Shown: piece after piece, positions 45,045 through 54,671 of the stretch
Position numbering within the stretch: the stretch's first letter is position 1
How the letters are laid out: every line of letters begins with the position of its first letter
Source: Gammaproteobacteria bacterium UBA4421
GTDB lineage: Bacteria > Pseudomonadota > Gammaproteobacteria > Pseudomonadales > Azotimanducaceae
NCBI GenBank assembly: GCA_002389675.1
Contig: DGQF01000028.1
Location: 1-64,000, forward strand
Length of the DNA stretch: 64,000 nucleotides
Reading direction: 5' to 3'
The notes under the pieces: generated by a model
What the model saw: only the letters and a program-made list of their open reading frames with translations
The model's database searches: none
Told to the model about the DNA's origin: nothing
Position numbers and translations under genes: made by a program

Positions 45045-46502
45045 ATGACTAATCTGCCGGCGTTGGGGCAACTGCATGTTGTAGTGGTCGGTGACTTGAT
45101 GCTGGATCGTTACTGGCATGGTTCTGCCGACCGGGTTTCGCCCGAGGCGCCAGTACCCGTTATGGACGTTCGGCAACGGGAACAGCGGCCTGGGGGTGCG
45201 GCGAATGTGGCCTTAAATCTAGTGAGTTTGGGGGCTCGATGCACTCTGGTAGGGTTAGTGGGTGCGGATGATGCGGGTCAAGAACTTTTTGATACGCTGT
45301 CTGCAGCGGGTGTTCACTGCGATTTCTTGGAAGTCCCGGATTGGCCGACGATAGTCAAATTGAGGCTGGTCGCGCAAAAACAACAGCTCTTACGAGCAGA
45401 CTTTGAAGAGCAGATTCCGGACATTGCTGCCAGTGAGCGGATTGGCGTGGTGCAAAATAAGGTTGAAAAACACCTTAGGCATGCCGATGCCCTGATTCTT
45501 GAGGATTATGATAAAGGCGCTATTGAAGACCCTCCGGCACTCATTCATGCCGCGCTTAATGCTGGAGTGCCTGTTTTGGTTGATCCAAAAATGAAGCCGC
45601 TTTCCGTTTACGCGAAGGCGACGGTGATCAAACCGAATGAGAAAGAATTTTTGCATGCGCTGGCCACCGGTGAGCAAGCCGTGGTGCCTGCCGCGCCGCG
45701 CTCAAACGTAACAGACGTGGCGCAGACATTATGCAGCAAGCTGGGGTTAGAAGCGTTGATTGTAACGCGTGGTGGTGCTGGGATGGACGTAATCACGGGC
45801 GAGGACGTGCATCATATCCCCGCTCGCCCGGTGGAGGTCTATGATGTGACGGGTGCCGGAGACACCACCGCTGCGGGGCTTGCCATTGGCATGGCGCTGC
45901 GGTGGCCCTATGTAGACTGTGCTAGAATGGCCAACATCGCCGCCAGTTTGGTTGTCGCAAAATTAGGCACTTCTCCTGTGACTGCACCCGAACTGCGTGC
46001 CGCGCTCAATGAGTCAACAATAGACGGCGGCCGATTGACGCGGGATGAGTTAGCGGTTGCTGTTGCGGCAGCTAAAGCCAACGGTGAACGTGTTGTTTTT
46101 ACGAACGGCTGTTTTGATATCTTGCACGCTGGGCATGTGACTTATTTGGAGGAAGCCGCAGCGTTGGGTGCACGTTTGGTGGTGGCGATCAATGATGATG
46201 CATCCGTTACGCGGCTCAAAGGAACCGGCCGGCCGGTAATCCCTGTGGAGGGTCGGTGTCGTGTACTGGAGGGATTGGCTTGTGTTGATTGGGTCGTCAG
46301 CTTTACTGAAGATACGCCGGAGGGATTGCTTGAGATGCTCAAGCCCGATGTTTTAGTCAAAGGTGGTGACTACCGTCCGCAGGGGGTGGTAGGCGCCGAC
46401 ATTGTCAAGCGTTACGGTGGTGAGGTTCATGTCCTGAGTCTGGTTTCAGATGTCTCCACCACCGCGATTGTTGAGCGAATTCGCCAAAATGACGACCATT
46501 AG
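45045..46502 (+). CDS. hldE: Bifunctional heptose-7-phosphate kinase / heptose-1-phosphate adenylyltransferase
   Basis: The enzyme performs two steps of ADP-heptose synthesis and so supplies waaC and waaF. The 485-residue product has an N-terminal ribokinase-type kinase (about 1-320; GDLMLDRYWHG, RPGGAANVALNL, DVTGAGDT with catalytic D). The C-terminal nucleotidyltransferase has TNGCFDILHAGHVTYL and VKGGDYRP. ATG 45045 has AAAGG 5-8 bp upstream; ATG 45015 in the same frame is the alternative. It is divergent from lpxL, with a possible -10 TATGAT at 44985-44990. Confidence 0.96.
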   Translation: MTNLPALGQLHVVVVGDLMLDRYWHGSADRVSPEAPVPVMDVRQREQRPGGAANVALNLVSLGARCTLVGLVGADDAGQELFDTLSAAGVHCDFLEVPDWPTIVKLRLVAQKQQLLRADFEEQIPDIAASERIGVVQNKVEKHLRHADALILEDYDKGAIEDPPALIHAALNAGVPVLVDPKMKPLSVYAKATVIKPNEKEFLHALATGEQAVVPAAPRSNVTDVAQTLCSKLGLEALIVTRGGAGMDVITGEDVHHIPARPVEVYDVTGAGDTTAAGLAIGMALRWPYVDCARMANIAASLVVAKLGTSPVTAPELRAALNESTIDGGRLTRDELAVAVAAAKANGERVVFTNGCFDILHAGHVTYLEEAAALGARLVVAINDDASVTRLKGTGRPVIPVEGRCRVLEGLACVDWVVSFTEDTPEGLLEMLKPDVLVKGGDYRPQGVVGADIVKRYGGEVHVLSLVSDVSTTAIVERIRQNDDH

Positions 46503-46523
46503 CGCTCGGGACCAAAAGACAAG

Positions 46524-47288
46524 TCAACCCACTAAATCGGCGTTTGCGCGTAGGTGTGTCAGGTTAGTTGTGCCCACAACAAGACTGCTCACGCCTTGAT
46601 GTTGGGCTATCCAAGATAAATCTTTTGGATTTGCGTGCCCGCTGTTGAGCGCTTTTTTGATGAGCACCCCAACTCCCATGTCCGCGGCTTGTGAAATGAG
46701 GTCAGTCTCCAAAGTATAGTCTGTGTTAAGCGTGGCCATGAGAACGTCAACACCTTGTTTTAGGGCAAGTTGACCACCGGCCAAAGTTTTGTGTGACATT
46801 CCGACGGCGCGAATTTTTCCGGCACTCTTGAGCTCTTTCAAGGCGTCTAATGTGCCGTAGTGCTGCAAAATATCCAGATCGTTGCCGTCTGAGTGGATTA
46901 AGGCAATATCGATACAATCTCTTTGCAGGTGTCGCAGCGATCTCTCTATGGAATAGCGGCAATGCTCTGGTGTGAAATCGAAGTGGGACTGGCCTGCAGT
47001 AAATTCCTCGCCGACTTTAGTGCATATCTGCCAGTGCTGATGTTGGCCTTTTAAGAGCTGTCCCAGCCGACGTTCGCTGCTGCCGTAGGCGGGCGCTGTA
47101 TCGAGCAGGGTTATGCCCAGATCGCGGGCGCCATCTAACAGTGTTTGGGCCGCACGATCATCGGGTAGCGAGACTGGGTGTGGATATTTCAGGCCTTCTT
47201 TACGTCCAAACTTAACCGTGCCTAGGCTTAATTTGGCGACCGTTAGGCCGGTCTGTCCAAAAGCAGAGGCTTGCAGACAAGCTACCAT
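46524..47288 (-). CDS. Aldo/keto reductase family protein
   Basis: This 254-residue TIM-barrel NAD(P)H oxidoreductase shows LSLGTVKFG at the start. The catalytic tetrad residues are visible: D and Y in LLDTAPAYG, K in CTKVGEEF and H in ALIHSDG. It is shorter than most AKRs (about 320), and the C-terminal cofactor loop is compressed (SSLVVGTTNL). The substrate is unknown. It overlaps the upstream FAD oxidoreductase gene by 7 bp, so the two may act together. It is convergent with hldE. Confidence 0.85.
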   Translation of the reverse strand: MVACLQASAFGQTGLTVAKLSLGTVKFGRKEGLKYPHPVSLPDDRAAQTLLDGARDLGITLLDTAPAYGSSERRLGQLLKGQHQHWQICTKVGEEFTAGQSHFDFTPEHCRYSIERSLRHLQRDCIDIALIHSDGNDLDILQHYGTLDALKELKSAGKIRAVGMSHKTLAGGQLALKQGVDVLMATLNTDYTLETDLISQAADMGVGVLIKKALNSGHANPKDLSWIAQHQGVSSLVVGTTNLTHLRANADLVG

Positions 47289-48463
47289 GGTGGTGAGCCA
47301 ATGGTTGCCCTTGGGTGGGAAGTGTTGAGGGATAATTTGTGCTCAGGCGGCGACAGTGCGCGTAACAAACGGTCCGCCATGTCTGGTGTCAGTGTCAGCT
47401 TTGTGGGAAAACACTGAATGAAATCATCTATCCGTTCAACATAGGCGGTATCGGGTTTCACGCTGAGCTGTTGATCTGGCTCCGCTCGATTGATGGTTAA
47501 AACACTGAAATCGGCATCCTGCCAGTCTAGCCAAGGTAGGCAGGTTTCGAGCTCAGCTTTTGCGAAATCAACCTGCGCCGCGTCGCTTCGAGTGACGCCG
47601 GCTGTCGCCAGTTGTCCACCGATGTACCATAGTGAATGTCCGTCAGCTTGATGTGTGGTGATGGTCAACCGCGGTTCTGGTCCCTTAATGTGAGTCAGGC
47701 AATGGGCATACATCGCTGTGTTGTGTTTGGGTTTGACCAAAACTTGTTTAAGAGGCCTGTGTTGTACCTTCAATGTAGGGATGTTGAGCGCGTCAATCAG
47801 TGGCGCACTGCCATTGCCCGCACAGCTGATCAACTGCGTTGTATGCAGCACCGTATCTTTCAGTTTCAGGATATAGCCCCCGTCCGGGTGGCGGGTGACG
47901 GTGCTTCGGTTAGCCTCGCAGCGGAAGATGGAATTGGCGTGATTAGCTGCCAGATGCGCAAGCAACTTCGGTGTGTCGATGACAAAATCGTTCAGCGCGT
48001 AAACCGTGCCCTTGAAGCCCTTAAAACCCCCTGGCCAGTTTGGTTTTGAAAGCTTTTCGATGCGCCCGTGCAGGGCTTTGCTGGCAAAAAACGTGGTGAG
48101 GCGCCCCAAAGTATTGCCAGCGGCGAACATATAATACCGATTGGATAATAGTGCACAGCCGTCAAGATCAACATTTCCTGCATGTTTCAAAGTTTTTGGC
48201 GAAACAGATGATTTGGTGGCCAAGCAGCTACGCCAGCGCTGCGGCATGTCTGAAATGGCCTCAGAGGCTGTGTTGATTTGCCCAGACAAGGCATATTTAA
48301 GGCCGCCATGAATCATGCCTTGTGAGGCAAAGGTTTGATCCATGCCAAGTGTGCCGGTTTCTATTAAAACAGTGCTGTAGCCGCAGCGTTTCAACACGTT
48401 TAGGGCCCACATTCCTGCGATTCCGCCGCCGACAATGATGGCGTCTATTTTTTGTTCGGACAT
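47282..48463 (-). CDS. FAD-dependent oxidoreductase (DAO / glycerol-3-phosphate dehydrogenase-like)
   Basis: The 393-residue flavoprotein starts with a dinucleotide fold (IIVGGGIAGMWALNVLKRCG), then TFASQGMIHGGLKYALSG, a pattern seen in DAO-fold enzymes such as glycerol-3-phosphate dehydrogenase. LISCAGNGSAPLIDAL is the second FAD contact. No signal or membrane segment is seen. ATG 48463 gives the GGGIAG motif its usual N-terminal position; a longer frame to 48691 would run antisense into waaA. The substrate is unknown. Coupled to the aldo/keto reductase downstream. Confidence 0.85.
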   Translation of the reverse strand: MSEQKIDAIIVGGGIAGMWALNVLKRCGYSTVLIETGTLGMDQTFASQGMIHGGLKYALSGQINTASEAISDMPQRWRSCLATKSSVSPKTLKHAGNVDLDGCALLSNRYYMFAAGNTLGRLTTFFASKALHGRIEKLSKPNWPGGFKGFKGTVYALNDFVIDTPKLLAHLAANHANSIFRCEANRSTVTRHPDGGYILKLKDTVLHTTQLISCAGNGSAPLIDALNIPTLKVQHRPLKQVLVKPKHNTAMYAHCLTHIKGPEPRLTITTHQADGHSLWYIGGQLATAGVTRSDAAQVDFAKAELETCLPWLDWQDADFSVLTINRAEPDQQLSVKPDTAYVERIDDFIQCFPTKLTLTPDMADRLLRALSPPEHKLSLNTSHPRATIGSPPW

Positions 48464-48511
48464 GTTGAAGTACCGTTTGGATGCTTCTAAGGTGCTGGAT
48501 ACAACAGTGTA

Positions 48512-49837
48512 ATGGTGAGCCGCCAGTCTGCAATGGGTAGCATCTATCAAATATGTCTTTGGCTGGCCCTGCCTTGGGTCTGGTTGCGGTTGCGTTGGCG
48601 CGCACGCAGCGAACCGGCTTATGCGCTGCGCCATGCTGAGCGATTTGGGCGGGTACCTGAAAACATTCGTCCGGGCTGTATATGGTTTCATACGGTCTCG
48701 GCGGGTGAAACCATTGCAGCGTCACCGCTGATTGAATCATGGGCAAGAGAATACAGCACGGTGCCGGTCTTGGTTACAACCATGACACCGACTGGGTCGG
48801 AGCAGGTGCAACAGCGTCTGGGCAAGTGGGTTGATCATTGTTATGCCCCTTATGACTTTCCTTTTGCTGTCGAGCGTTTTTTTAGCCGCGTGAAACCGCG
48901 GATGTTGGTTTTGATGGAGACAGAACTTTGGCCGAACTTAATTTTAGCAGCCCACAATGCATCGATTCCTGTGGTTTTGGTCAATGCCCGTTTGTCTGAG
49001 CGCTCGGCACGCGGATACGCCAGGGTGTCGGGCTTAACCCACCCGATGTTGGCGCGCATCAATGCCATTGCTTGTCAGACCCAAGAAGATGCGGCGCGAT
49101 TTATTGCGTTAGGCGCCCGTGCCAAAGATATCCAGGTAACAGGCTCAATGAAATTTGATGTCTCGTTACCCGATAAATTTGCAGTCAACGTGTCGGCGCT
49201 TCGGCATCAGTTGGATTTGTCAGAGCGCCTGGTATGGGTCGCGGGATCGACCCATGCGGGTGAGGAAGAATTGGTTCTGGCGGCATTCTCGGAGATTCGC
49301 AGGCAGCACCCCGGACTCGTGCTTGTGTTGGTGCCGCGCCACCCATCCCGGTCCTCTGAGGTCTGCGCACTGGTTCGAGCTGCTGGTTATCGATATATCT
49401 GTCAAAGCGACATGGACAGCGGCGGCGTGCGATCGAATCATGCTGACAGTCTGCCTCCTGAAGTTGTTGTGGGAGATGTGATGGGATCTTTGCTGATGCT
49501 TTATGGGTTGGCAGATGTGGCATTTGTAGGGGGTACTTTGGCAGCTTCAGGCGGGCATAATCCGCTAGAGCCGGCGTTATGCAGGTTGCCCATTGCCTGC
49601 GGGCCGAGTCAGTTCAATTTTGTGCGGGTTATGCAACTACTGCAGCAGGCCGGCGCCTTATCAACGGTTGAGAGCGCCTCTGATTTGGTCCGGGTCATTG
49701 GCGGATGGCTGGACGATCCGGATGCTCGGCGCACGGCCGGTGAGGCCGCTGCGGCAACGTTGGGGGCTAATCGCGGTGCAACCCACCAGGTGGCGTCGCT
49801 ATTGCGCGATCGTGCTCGTGATGTCTTAGGGCGTTGA
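48512..49837 (+). CDS. waaA: 3-deoxy-D-manno-octulosonic acid (Kdo) transferase
   Basis: This GT30 enzyme adds Kdo to lipid IVA, making the acceptor for heptosyltransferase WaaC. The 441-residue protein has a hydrophobic N-terminal anchor (YQICLWLALPWVWLRLRW). The catalytic glutamate is in HTVSAGETIAA, followed by TTMTPTGSEQV, METELWPNL, NARLSERSARGY, VTGSMKFD and the CMP-Kdo motif FVGGTLAASGGHNPLE. ATG 48512 is used; ATG 48533, seven codons later, aligns better with E. coli WaaA. It overlaps tolC by 12 bp tail to tail. Confidence 0.96.
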   Translation: MVSRQSAMGSIYQICLWLALPWVWLRLRWRARSEPAYALRHAERFGRVPENIRPGCIWFHTVSAGETIAASPLIESWAREYSTVPVLVTTMTPTGSEQVQQRLGKWVDHCYAPYDFPFAVERFFSRVKPRMLVLMETELWPNLILAAHNASIPVVLVNARLSERSARGYARVSGLTHPMLARINAIACQTQEDAARFIALGARAKDIQVTGSMKFDVSLPDKFAVNVSALRHQLDLSERLVWVAGSTHAGEEELVLAAFSEIRRQHPGLVLVLVPRHPSRSSEVCALVRAAGYRYICQSDMDSGGVRSNHADSLPPEVVVGDVMGSLLMLYGLADVAFVGGTLAASGGHNPLEPALCRLPIACGPSQFNFVRVMQLLQQAGALSTVESASDLVRVIGGWLDDPDARRTAGEAAAATLGANRGATHQVASLLRDRARDVLGR

Positions 49838-51226
49838 ACTTTGACGCAACGAAACTACCCTGACGACCTGATCGTTTGGGTCGGTATAGCTGTTAAGTTC
49901 GCGTAGATCGTCTTCAACCAGCGCCCCTGCTGTGTTTTTTAGCAAGAGCAGGTCCAGTACATAATTGTATCGTGAATCTGCGTAGTCGAACTGCGAGCGA
50001 AACAACAGTTGCTGAGCCTGGAGGACGTCTACGATATTGCGGGTGCCTACTTCGTAACCGGTTTCCGTTGCCTCTAATGCAGATTCTGATGAGGTGATGG
50101 CTTTGAGGCGAGCGCGCACGCGCACGACGTGAGTAGCGACTGCTTGATATAAGTTGCGGATATCACGTGTGACTGTGCGCTGTTGGTTCAGTAACAACTC
50201 TTGTGCCTGTTGTTTGCGGGCGCCGGCTTCTTTGCTGCGGGCACGAATTAGGCCGCCGCTGTATAGGGGTAGGTTAAATTGCAGACCGTAAACCGTCTGG
50301 TCTGTTTCCCCGGCGCCGAAAAAATTGGGTGCGCCGGTGATGCTCTGGAGCTGCGTAACGGTTGCGTCAACGGTGGGCAGATGAGCCGATTGTCGCGCGC
50401 GAACATTACGTTGCGCTGCGGACAGTTGCGCTTGTGCGGCCAGAATGCCGAGATTTTGGCGCAGTGCCTCACTAACCCAGGCGGATTCGTCTTGCGGGTT
50501 TGGATTAACGATGGGCAAACGGTCTGACAGCCGATCGATGCGTTCGTAGTTGATGCCGGATAAGGTGCCCAGACTTTCGAAAAATATGTCTTGGTCACCG
50601 TCTGCTTGGATGCGCCTAACCACCGCACTGTCGTAAACCGCTTGTGACTCCAGCACATCGGTAATGGCAACCAGTCCAACGTCGAAGCGTTGTTGGACCT
50701 GTTCAAGCTGCCTCTTAACAGCGGCTTCTTCGGCGCTGGTTGACTCTACTAGATCGCGCGCGCGCAGGACATTGAGGTAGGCCTGCACGACGCGAGCGAT
50801 CAAGGTTTGCTCGGCAGCCTCCAGCTCATAGCCCGCAGCCGCTACGTTCGCACGTGTACTAGACAAGGTGTACCAATCCTCAACGTTGACAACGGATTGT
50901 CTGAGCTGGGCATTCCAACCGTGGTCGTTGAAGTTCTGGCCGGGTACCGATTGGCCAAAGAGTGGACTGCTGGGGTCGGTTATTTTGGAGCCGGGAAATT
51001 TCCGTTCTGTCCAACTGGTACTGGCGCTAAAGCCAACTGATGGTAGCAAGGCAGCGCGGGCCTGAGGAATGGTTTGCTCGGTGGCGGCAAAGCCCGCTCG
51101 TGAGGCTCTAATCTGAGCGTCGTTGTCTTTCGCTGCTGCAAACACCTGCATCAAATTTTCGGCGCTTGTCAGCGGGCTTGCTAGCAAAGCCCCGAAGTAC
51201 AGGGCGCAGGACATCAGTCTTCTCAT
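49826..51226 (-). CDS. tolC: TolC family outer membrane efflux protein
   Basis: This trimeric outer-membrane channel serves type I secretion and RND/ABC efflux. The 466-residue product has a signal peptide (MRRLMSCALYFGALLASPLTSA) and two OEP repeats rich in coiled coil. YGLQFNLPLYSGG and the duplicated sequence near GTRNIVDVLQAQQLLF are typical of the TolC subgroup (TIGR01844). DNDAQIRASRAGFAATEQTIPQARAALLP-like N-terminal helix begins the mature part (seen as QARAALLPSVG). It is divergent from the yqiB-cpdA-parE unit. Confidence 0.94.
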   Translation of the reverse strand: MRRLMSCALYFGALLASPLTSAENLMQVFAAAKDNDAQIRASRAGFAATEQTIPQARAALLPSVGFSASTSWTERKFPGSKITDPSSPLFGQSVPGQNFNDHGWNAQLRQSVVNVEDWYTLSSTRANVAAAGYELEAAEQTLIARVVQAYLNVLRARDLVESTSAEEAAVKRQLEQVQQRFDVGLVAITDVLESQAVYDSAVVRRIQADGDQDIFFESLGTLSGINYERIDRLSDRLPIVNPNPQDESAWVSEALRQNLGILAAQAQLSAAQRNVRARQSAHLPTVDATVTQLQSITGAPNFFGAGETDQTVYGLQFNLPLYSGGLIRARSKEAGARKQQAQELLLNQQRTVTRDIRNLYQAVATHVVRVRARLKAITSSESALEATETGYEVGTRNIVDVLQAQQLLFRSQFDYADSRYNYVLDLLLLKNTAGALVEDDLRELNSYTDPNDQVVRVVSLRQSSTP

Positions 51227-51343
51227 AACAATCTGCTGCGTGCAAAAAGGATGATTCTACACGGTCCAACGTTGCTTGTCGTATAAGCGATTGACTCTCG
51301 GAAAGAAAATGTTCGCAGGATGCGGCTTGAGTCCAATTTGCGG

Positions 51344-51372
51344 GTGACCACGGCCACGGAGCTAGGTATATT
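51344..51372 (+). promoter_or_regulatory. Possible sigma70 promoter for the yqiB-cpdA-parE-parC unit
   Basis: GTGACC (51344-51349, 4 of 6) and TATATT (51367-51372, 5 of 6) have a 17-bp spacer. Transcription would start near 51379, within a few bases of the TTG at 51384 where the frame opens. This supports a downstream start for the DUF1249 gene. Confidence 0.35.
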
Positions 51373-51455
51373 GATCATACTAGTTGTGTAATTTGGGACT
51401 GTATTTTTTGGATAAGCGACCAGAAACTGACGTGGAAATCCTCTCTCGTGCGAAG

Positions 51456-51932
51456 ATGATGACGCAGAAGGAAATTGCGTTGGGCGCAAAAGCGCGGCGC
51501 TACACGGTCGATTTGCCGGCGCATATGGCGGAGTGCGATGCAAATTACGTGCGTTTGCTCCGAATATTTCCGGATTTGCGGCAAAAAGATGAGCAACGTA
51601 TTAATCTATCGCTTTCTGGTTCAGAGGGCGTTGTTGTATTTGAAGTTTTAGAAAAAGGCCGCTACACAACGTTGCTCAAAATTGAGTTTAGTTCCGATTT
51701 GAGTGGCTTGGCGCTTGCCGCCACACCGGAAATGATGGTGCGGGTTTATCATGATGCTCGCAGCGCTGAAGTGGTATCTTATCAGTCGCAAAATCGGTTT
51801 CATGGCGTCTATGAGTATCCAAATACGCGCATGCGCCAGCGAGATGAGAAAGTGCAGGTCAATCGGTTGTTGAGCGAATTTTTGTCTGTTTGTCTGGCGC
51901 ACGGTGCAAGTACAGGCGTGATTGGTTTCTGA
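51456..51932 (+). CDS. yqiB: DUF1249 family protein (YqiB)
   Basis: The roughly 158-residue protein belongs to DUF1249, function unknown. Conserved pieces are ARRYTVDLPAHMAECDANY, the RYTT strand, VRVYHDARSAEVVSYQ and QRDEKVQVNRLLSEFL. YqiB lies with nudF, cpdA and parE in enterobacteria and pseudomonads; nudF (ADP-ribose pyrophosphatase) is missing here. The start is uncertain: ATG 51456 or 51459 fits the family, no ribosome site is evident, and the frame is open to TTG 51384. cpdA starts 30 bp after its stop. Confidence 0.82.
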   Translation: MMTQKEIALGAKARRYTVDLPAHMAECDANYVRLLRIFPDLRQKDEQRINLSLSGSEGVVVFEVLEKGRYTTLLKIEFSSDLSGLALAATPEMMVRVYHDARSAEVVSYQSQNRFHGVYEYPNTRMRQRDEKVQVNRLLSEFLSVCLAHGASTGVIGF

Positions 51933-51961
51933 CCGGGTTCACCGCCTTACAGGTAGGCTGC

Positions 51962-52732
51962 ATGGGTCAAACGGTATTACAAATCACTGATTGCCATTTA
52001 GTTAGAGCGGGTTCGAAGCTGCTGGGCATGGATACTCAGGCTTCATTAGAGGCGGTGTTAACGCATGCCTTCACAAACCTTTCGGTAAGCGGGATTGTAG
52101 TTACTGGAGATATTGCACATACGCCGCAGCGTGCGGTCTATCGGCGCTTCTTCTCAACCCTCAAACAGTTCAGCGATGCCCCTGTTTTATGCTTGCCCGG
52201 CAACCATGATGTGGTGGCTGAGATGGTGGCGGCGGGATTGCCGATGGCGCCACTGAACCTTGGTGCTTGGTCTGTTGTGCCTCTGGACTCTCATATTGAT
52301 GATATGCCTGCTGCCGATGTGAGCGCGCAGAATTGTCACGATGTACGTGAGGCGATGACTGCCACGGCAGCGCGACACTGTTTGCTGGCAACGCATCACC
52401 CGTTGGTGGCAATAAATTCGCCGTGGTTGGATAAGGATAGGATTCAAAATGCTGCAGAGCTGCTAGACTCTCTGCGCAAGCCTGGGCCTGCTGGCCTCGC
52501 AGACAAATTACGTGGGATTGTTTTTGGGCACGCGCATCAAGAAGTTTTTGCTCGATTGGAACGGCTGCCACTGTTCGGAACGCCATCGACTTGTTTTCAA
52601 TTTATGCCTGGCAGCACCGGATTTACGCTGGATGAGCGTCCGCCGGGCTATCGTTGGCTGCGACTTGCAGACAACGGTCGTCTCTCGAGTGATGTATGCA
52701 GAGTGGATTTTTTTCCCGAACAAAGTAAATGA
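51962..52732 (+). CDS. cpdA: 3',5'-cyclic-AMP phosphodiesterase (calcineurin-like)
   Basis: The 256-residue metallophosphoesterase hydrolyses cAMP, tuning CRP/Vfr signalling. All dimetal motifs are present: ITDCHL (D-x-H), VTGDIAH, LPGNHD, THHPLV and FGHAHQE. Family-specific DSHIDDMP lies in the middle. ATG 51962 is preceded by AGGTAGG at about 5 bp, a strong ribosome site; the frame is open to 51890. It sits in the conserved yqiB-cpdA-parE order. Confidence 0.92.
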   Translation: MGQTVLQITDCHLVRAGSKLLGMDTQASLEAVLTHAFTNLSVSGIVVTGDIAHTPQRAVYRRFFSTLKQFSDAPVLCLPGNHDVVAEMVAAGLPMAPLNLGAWSVVPLDSHIDDMPAADVSAQNCHDVREAMTATAARHCLLATHHPLVAINSPWLDKDRIQNAAELLDSLRKPGPAGLADKLRGIVFGHAHQEVFARLERLPLFGTPSTCFQFMPGSTGFTLDERPPGYRWLRLADNGRLSSDVCRVDFFPEQSK

Positions 52733-52761
52733 AATATGCGGTTAGGTAACTGAGTAGGTTT

Positions 52762-54657
52762 ATGGCAGACAACGCTTATTCTGCAGCATCGCTGCAGGTT
52801 TTATCCGGATTGGAACCCGTGCGACGCCGACCGGGTATGTATACCGATACGGCTCGTCCAAATCATCTGGTGCAGGAGGTGGTTGACAACAGTGTAGACG
52901 AGGCCATTGCCGGTTTTGCTCGAGAGGTTGAGGTCACTCTGTTTAAAGACGGTTCGATAGAGGTGGTTGATGATGGTCGCGGCATGCCGGTAGATCTTCA
53001 TCCAGAACATAAAATCTCTGGTGTGGAGTTGATCCTTACGCGCCTGCACGCGGGCGGAAAATTCGACAATCAGAGCTATAGTTTTTCCGGCGGCCTGCAC
53101 GGGGTTGGCGTGTCGGTAGTGAATGCGCTTTCGCAGTGGCTAGAGGTTGAGGTGAAGCGTGATGGCAAGCTCTACCGCCAGCGCTATGAAAAAGGTGCTG
53201 CCCAAACCAGGCTCGAGGTAATTGATACAGTTGGTAAACGCAATACGGGAACCACCATTCGGTTTTTGCCAGAAGCAGGTTATTTCGATCTTGCGACAAT
53301 TTCGGTGCCGCGTTTACGGCACTTGCTGCGTGCTAAAGCGGTGCTTTGTCCAGGCTTGCGGGTCAGCTTTAACATAGAAGAAAAGGAAGACGAAACCGTC
53401 TCTTGGTATTTTGAGGACGGGCTGAAGAGTTATCTTGACCATGCCTTGGCCGATGCGGAAACCATTCCTAGCGAAACTATCTTGCATTCTGCCCAAGGCA
53501 GCACGGAAGCGTTAGATTTTGCGCTGAAATGGGTTGTTGACGGGGGTGACCTTATCACCGAGTCCTACGTCAATCTCATTCCAACGGCGCAGGGTGGTAC
53601 CCATGTGAATGGTCTGCGTTCTGGATTAAACGATGCGCTGAAGGAGTTTTGCGAATTTCGCGATTTGCTGCCCCGCGGGATAAAATTGACGGGTGAGGAT
53701 CTCTGGGAGCAGTGCAGCTATATTCTCTCAGCGAAAATGGCTGACCCGCAATTTGCAGGTCAGACCAAAGAGAAGCTGTCCTCTCGCCAGTGTGCCGCGT
53801 TTATCTCCGGGGTGACAAAAGATGCATTTAGCCTGTGGCTGAATGAGCATTCGCAGGAAGGCGAGCGAATTGCAGAGCTGGCCATCAGCAATGCGCAAAA
53901 ACGGGTGCAGGCGGCGAAAAAGGTAACCCGTAAGAAAATAACGGCGGGGCCTGCCCTGCCAGGAAAACTGGCGGATTGTTCTGGCCAAGATGCTGATCGA
54001 GCTGAGCTGTTTTTAGTGGAAGGTGATTCTGCAGGTGGATCTGCAAAACAGGCCCGCGATCGCGAATTTCAGGCGGTACTTCCCCTACGCGGAAAGATCT
54101 TGAATACGTGGGAAGTGGCGTCTAGCCAAGTGTTGGCCTCGCAAGAGGTGCATGACATTGCGGTTGCATTGGGAGTTGATCCTGGCTCGACCGATTTGGC
54201 GGGCCTGCGTTATGACAAGATCTGTATTCTGGCTGACGCGGATTCAGACGGTTTACACATTGCCACATTGCTGTGCGCGCTTTTCGTCCGACACTTCCGA
54301 ACATTGGTGCAGACGGGCCATGTTTTTGTTGCCATGCCGCCGCTTTATCGAATCGATCTGGGTAAGGAAGTGTTTTACGCGCTGGATGAGGCAGAAAAGA
54401 ATGGTGTGCTGGAACGGATTGTGGCGGAAAAAAAACGTGGAACCCCGTCGGTGCAGCGTTTCAAGGGGCTCGGTGAAATGAACCCTTTGCAGTTACGAGA
54501 AACCACCATGGATCCGGATACGCGCCGTTTGGTGCAACTGTCCATAGGCGCCGACAGCAAAACAGAAGATATGCTGGATATGTTGCTGGCGAAAAAACGT
54601 GCATCTGATCGTCGCCAATGGTTGCAAAAAAAGGGTGACCAGGCGGTCATTGATTAA
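52762..54657 (+). CDS. parE: DNA topoisomerase IV subunit B
   Basis: The ATPase subunit of topoisomerase IV decatenates daughter chromosomes. The 631-residue protein has the GHKL ATPase domain ([41 protein letters not shown]), the transducer domain, and the TOPRIM domain with [17 protein letters not shown] carries the metal aspartates. The QRDR-equivalent block (PLRGKILN) is intact. Length matches E. coli ParE (630). A 30-bp gap separates it from cpdA, and parC follows after 14 bp. Confidence 0.98.
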   Translation: MADNAYSAASLQVLSGLEPVRRRPGMYTDTARPNHLVQEVVDNSVDEAIAGFAREVEVTLFKDGSIEVVDDGRGMPVDLHPEHKISGVELILTRLHAGGKFDNQSYSFSGGLHGVGVSVVNALSQWLEVEVKRDGKLYRQRYEKGAAQTRLEVIDTVGKRNTGTTIRFLPEAGYFDLATISVPRLRHLLRAKAVLCPGLRVSFNIEEKEDETVSWYFEDGLKSYLDHALADAETIPSETILHSAQGSTEALDFALKWVVDGGDLITESYVNLIPTAQGGTHVNGLRSGLNDALKEFCEFRDLLPRGIKLTGEDLWEQCSYILSAKMADPQFAGQTKEKLSSRQCAAFISGVTKDAFSLWLNEHSQEGERIAELAISNAQKRVQAAKKVTRKKITAGPALPGKLADCSGQDADRAELFLVEGDSAGGSAKQARDREFQAVLPLRGKILNTWEVASSQVLASQEVHDIAVALGVDPGSTDLAGLRYDKICILADADSDGLHIATLLCALFVRHFRTLVQTGHVFVAMPPLYRIDLGKEVFYALDEAEKNGVLERIVAEKKRGTPSVQRFKGLGEMNPLQLRETTMDPDTRRLVQLSIGADSKTEDMLDMLLAKKRASDRRQWLQKKGDQAVID

Positions 54658-54671
54658 CTAAGAAAATACAC

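Noticed and set aside
48464-48691. 76-residue N-terminal extension of the FAD oxidoreductase
   Set aside because: It runs antisense into waaA and would displace the GGGIAG fold from its normal N-terminal position.
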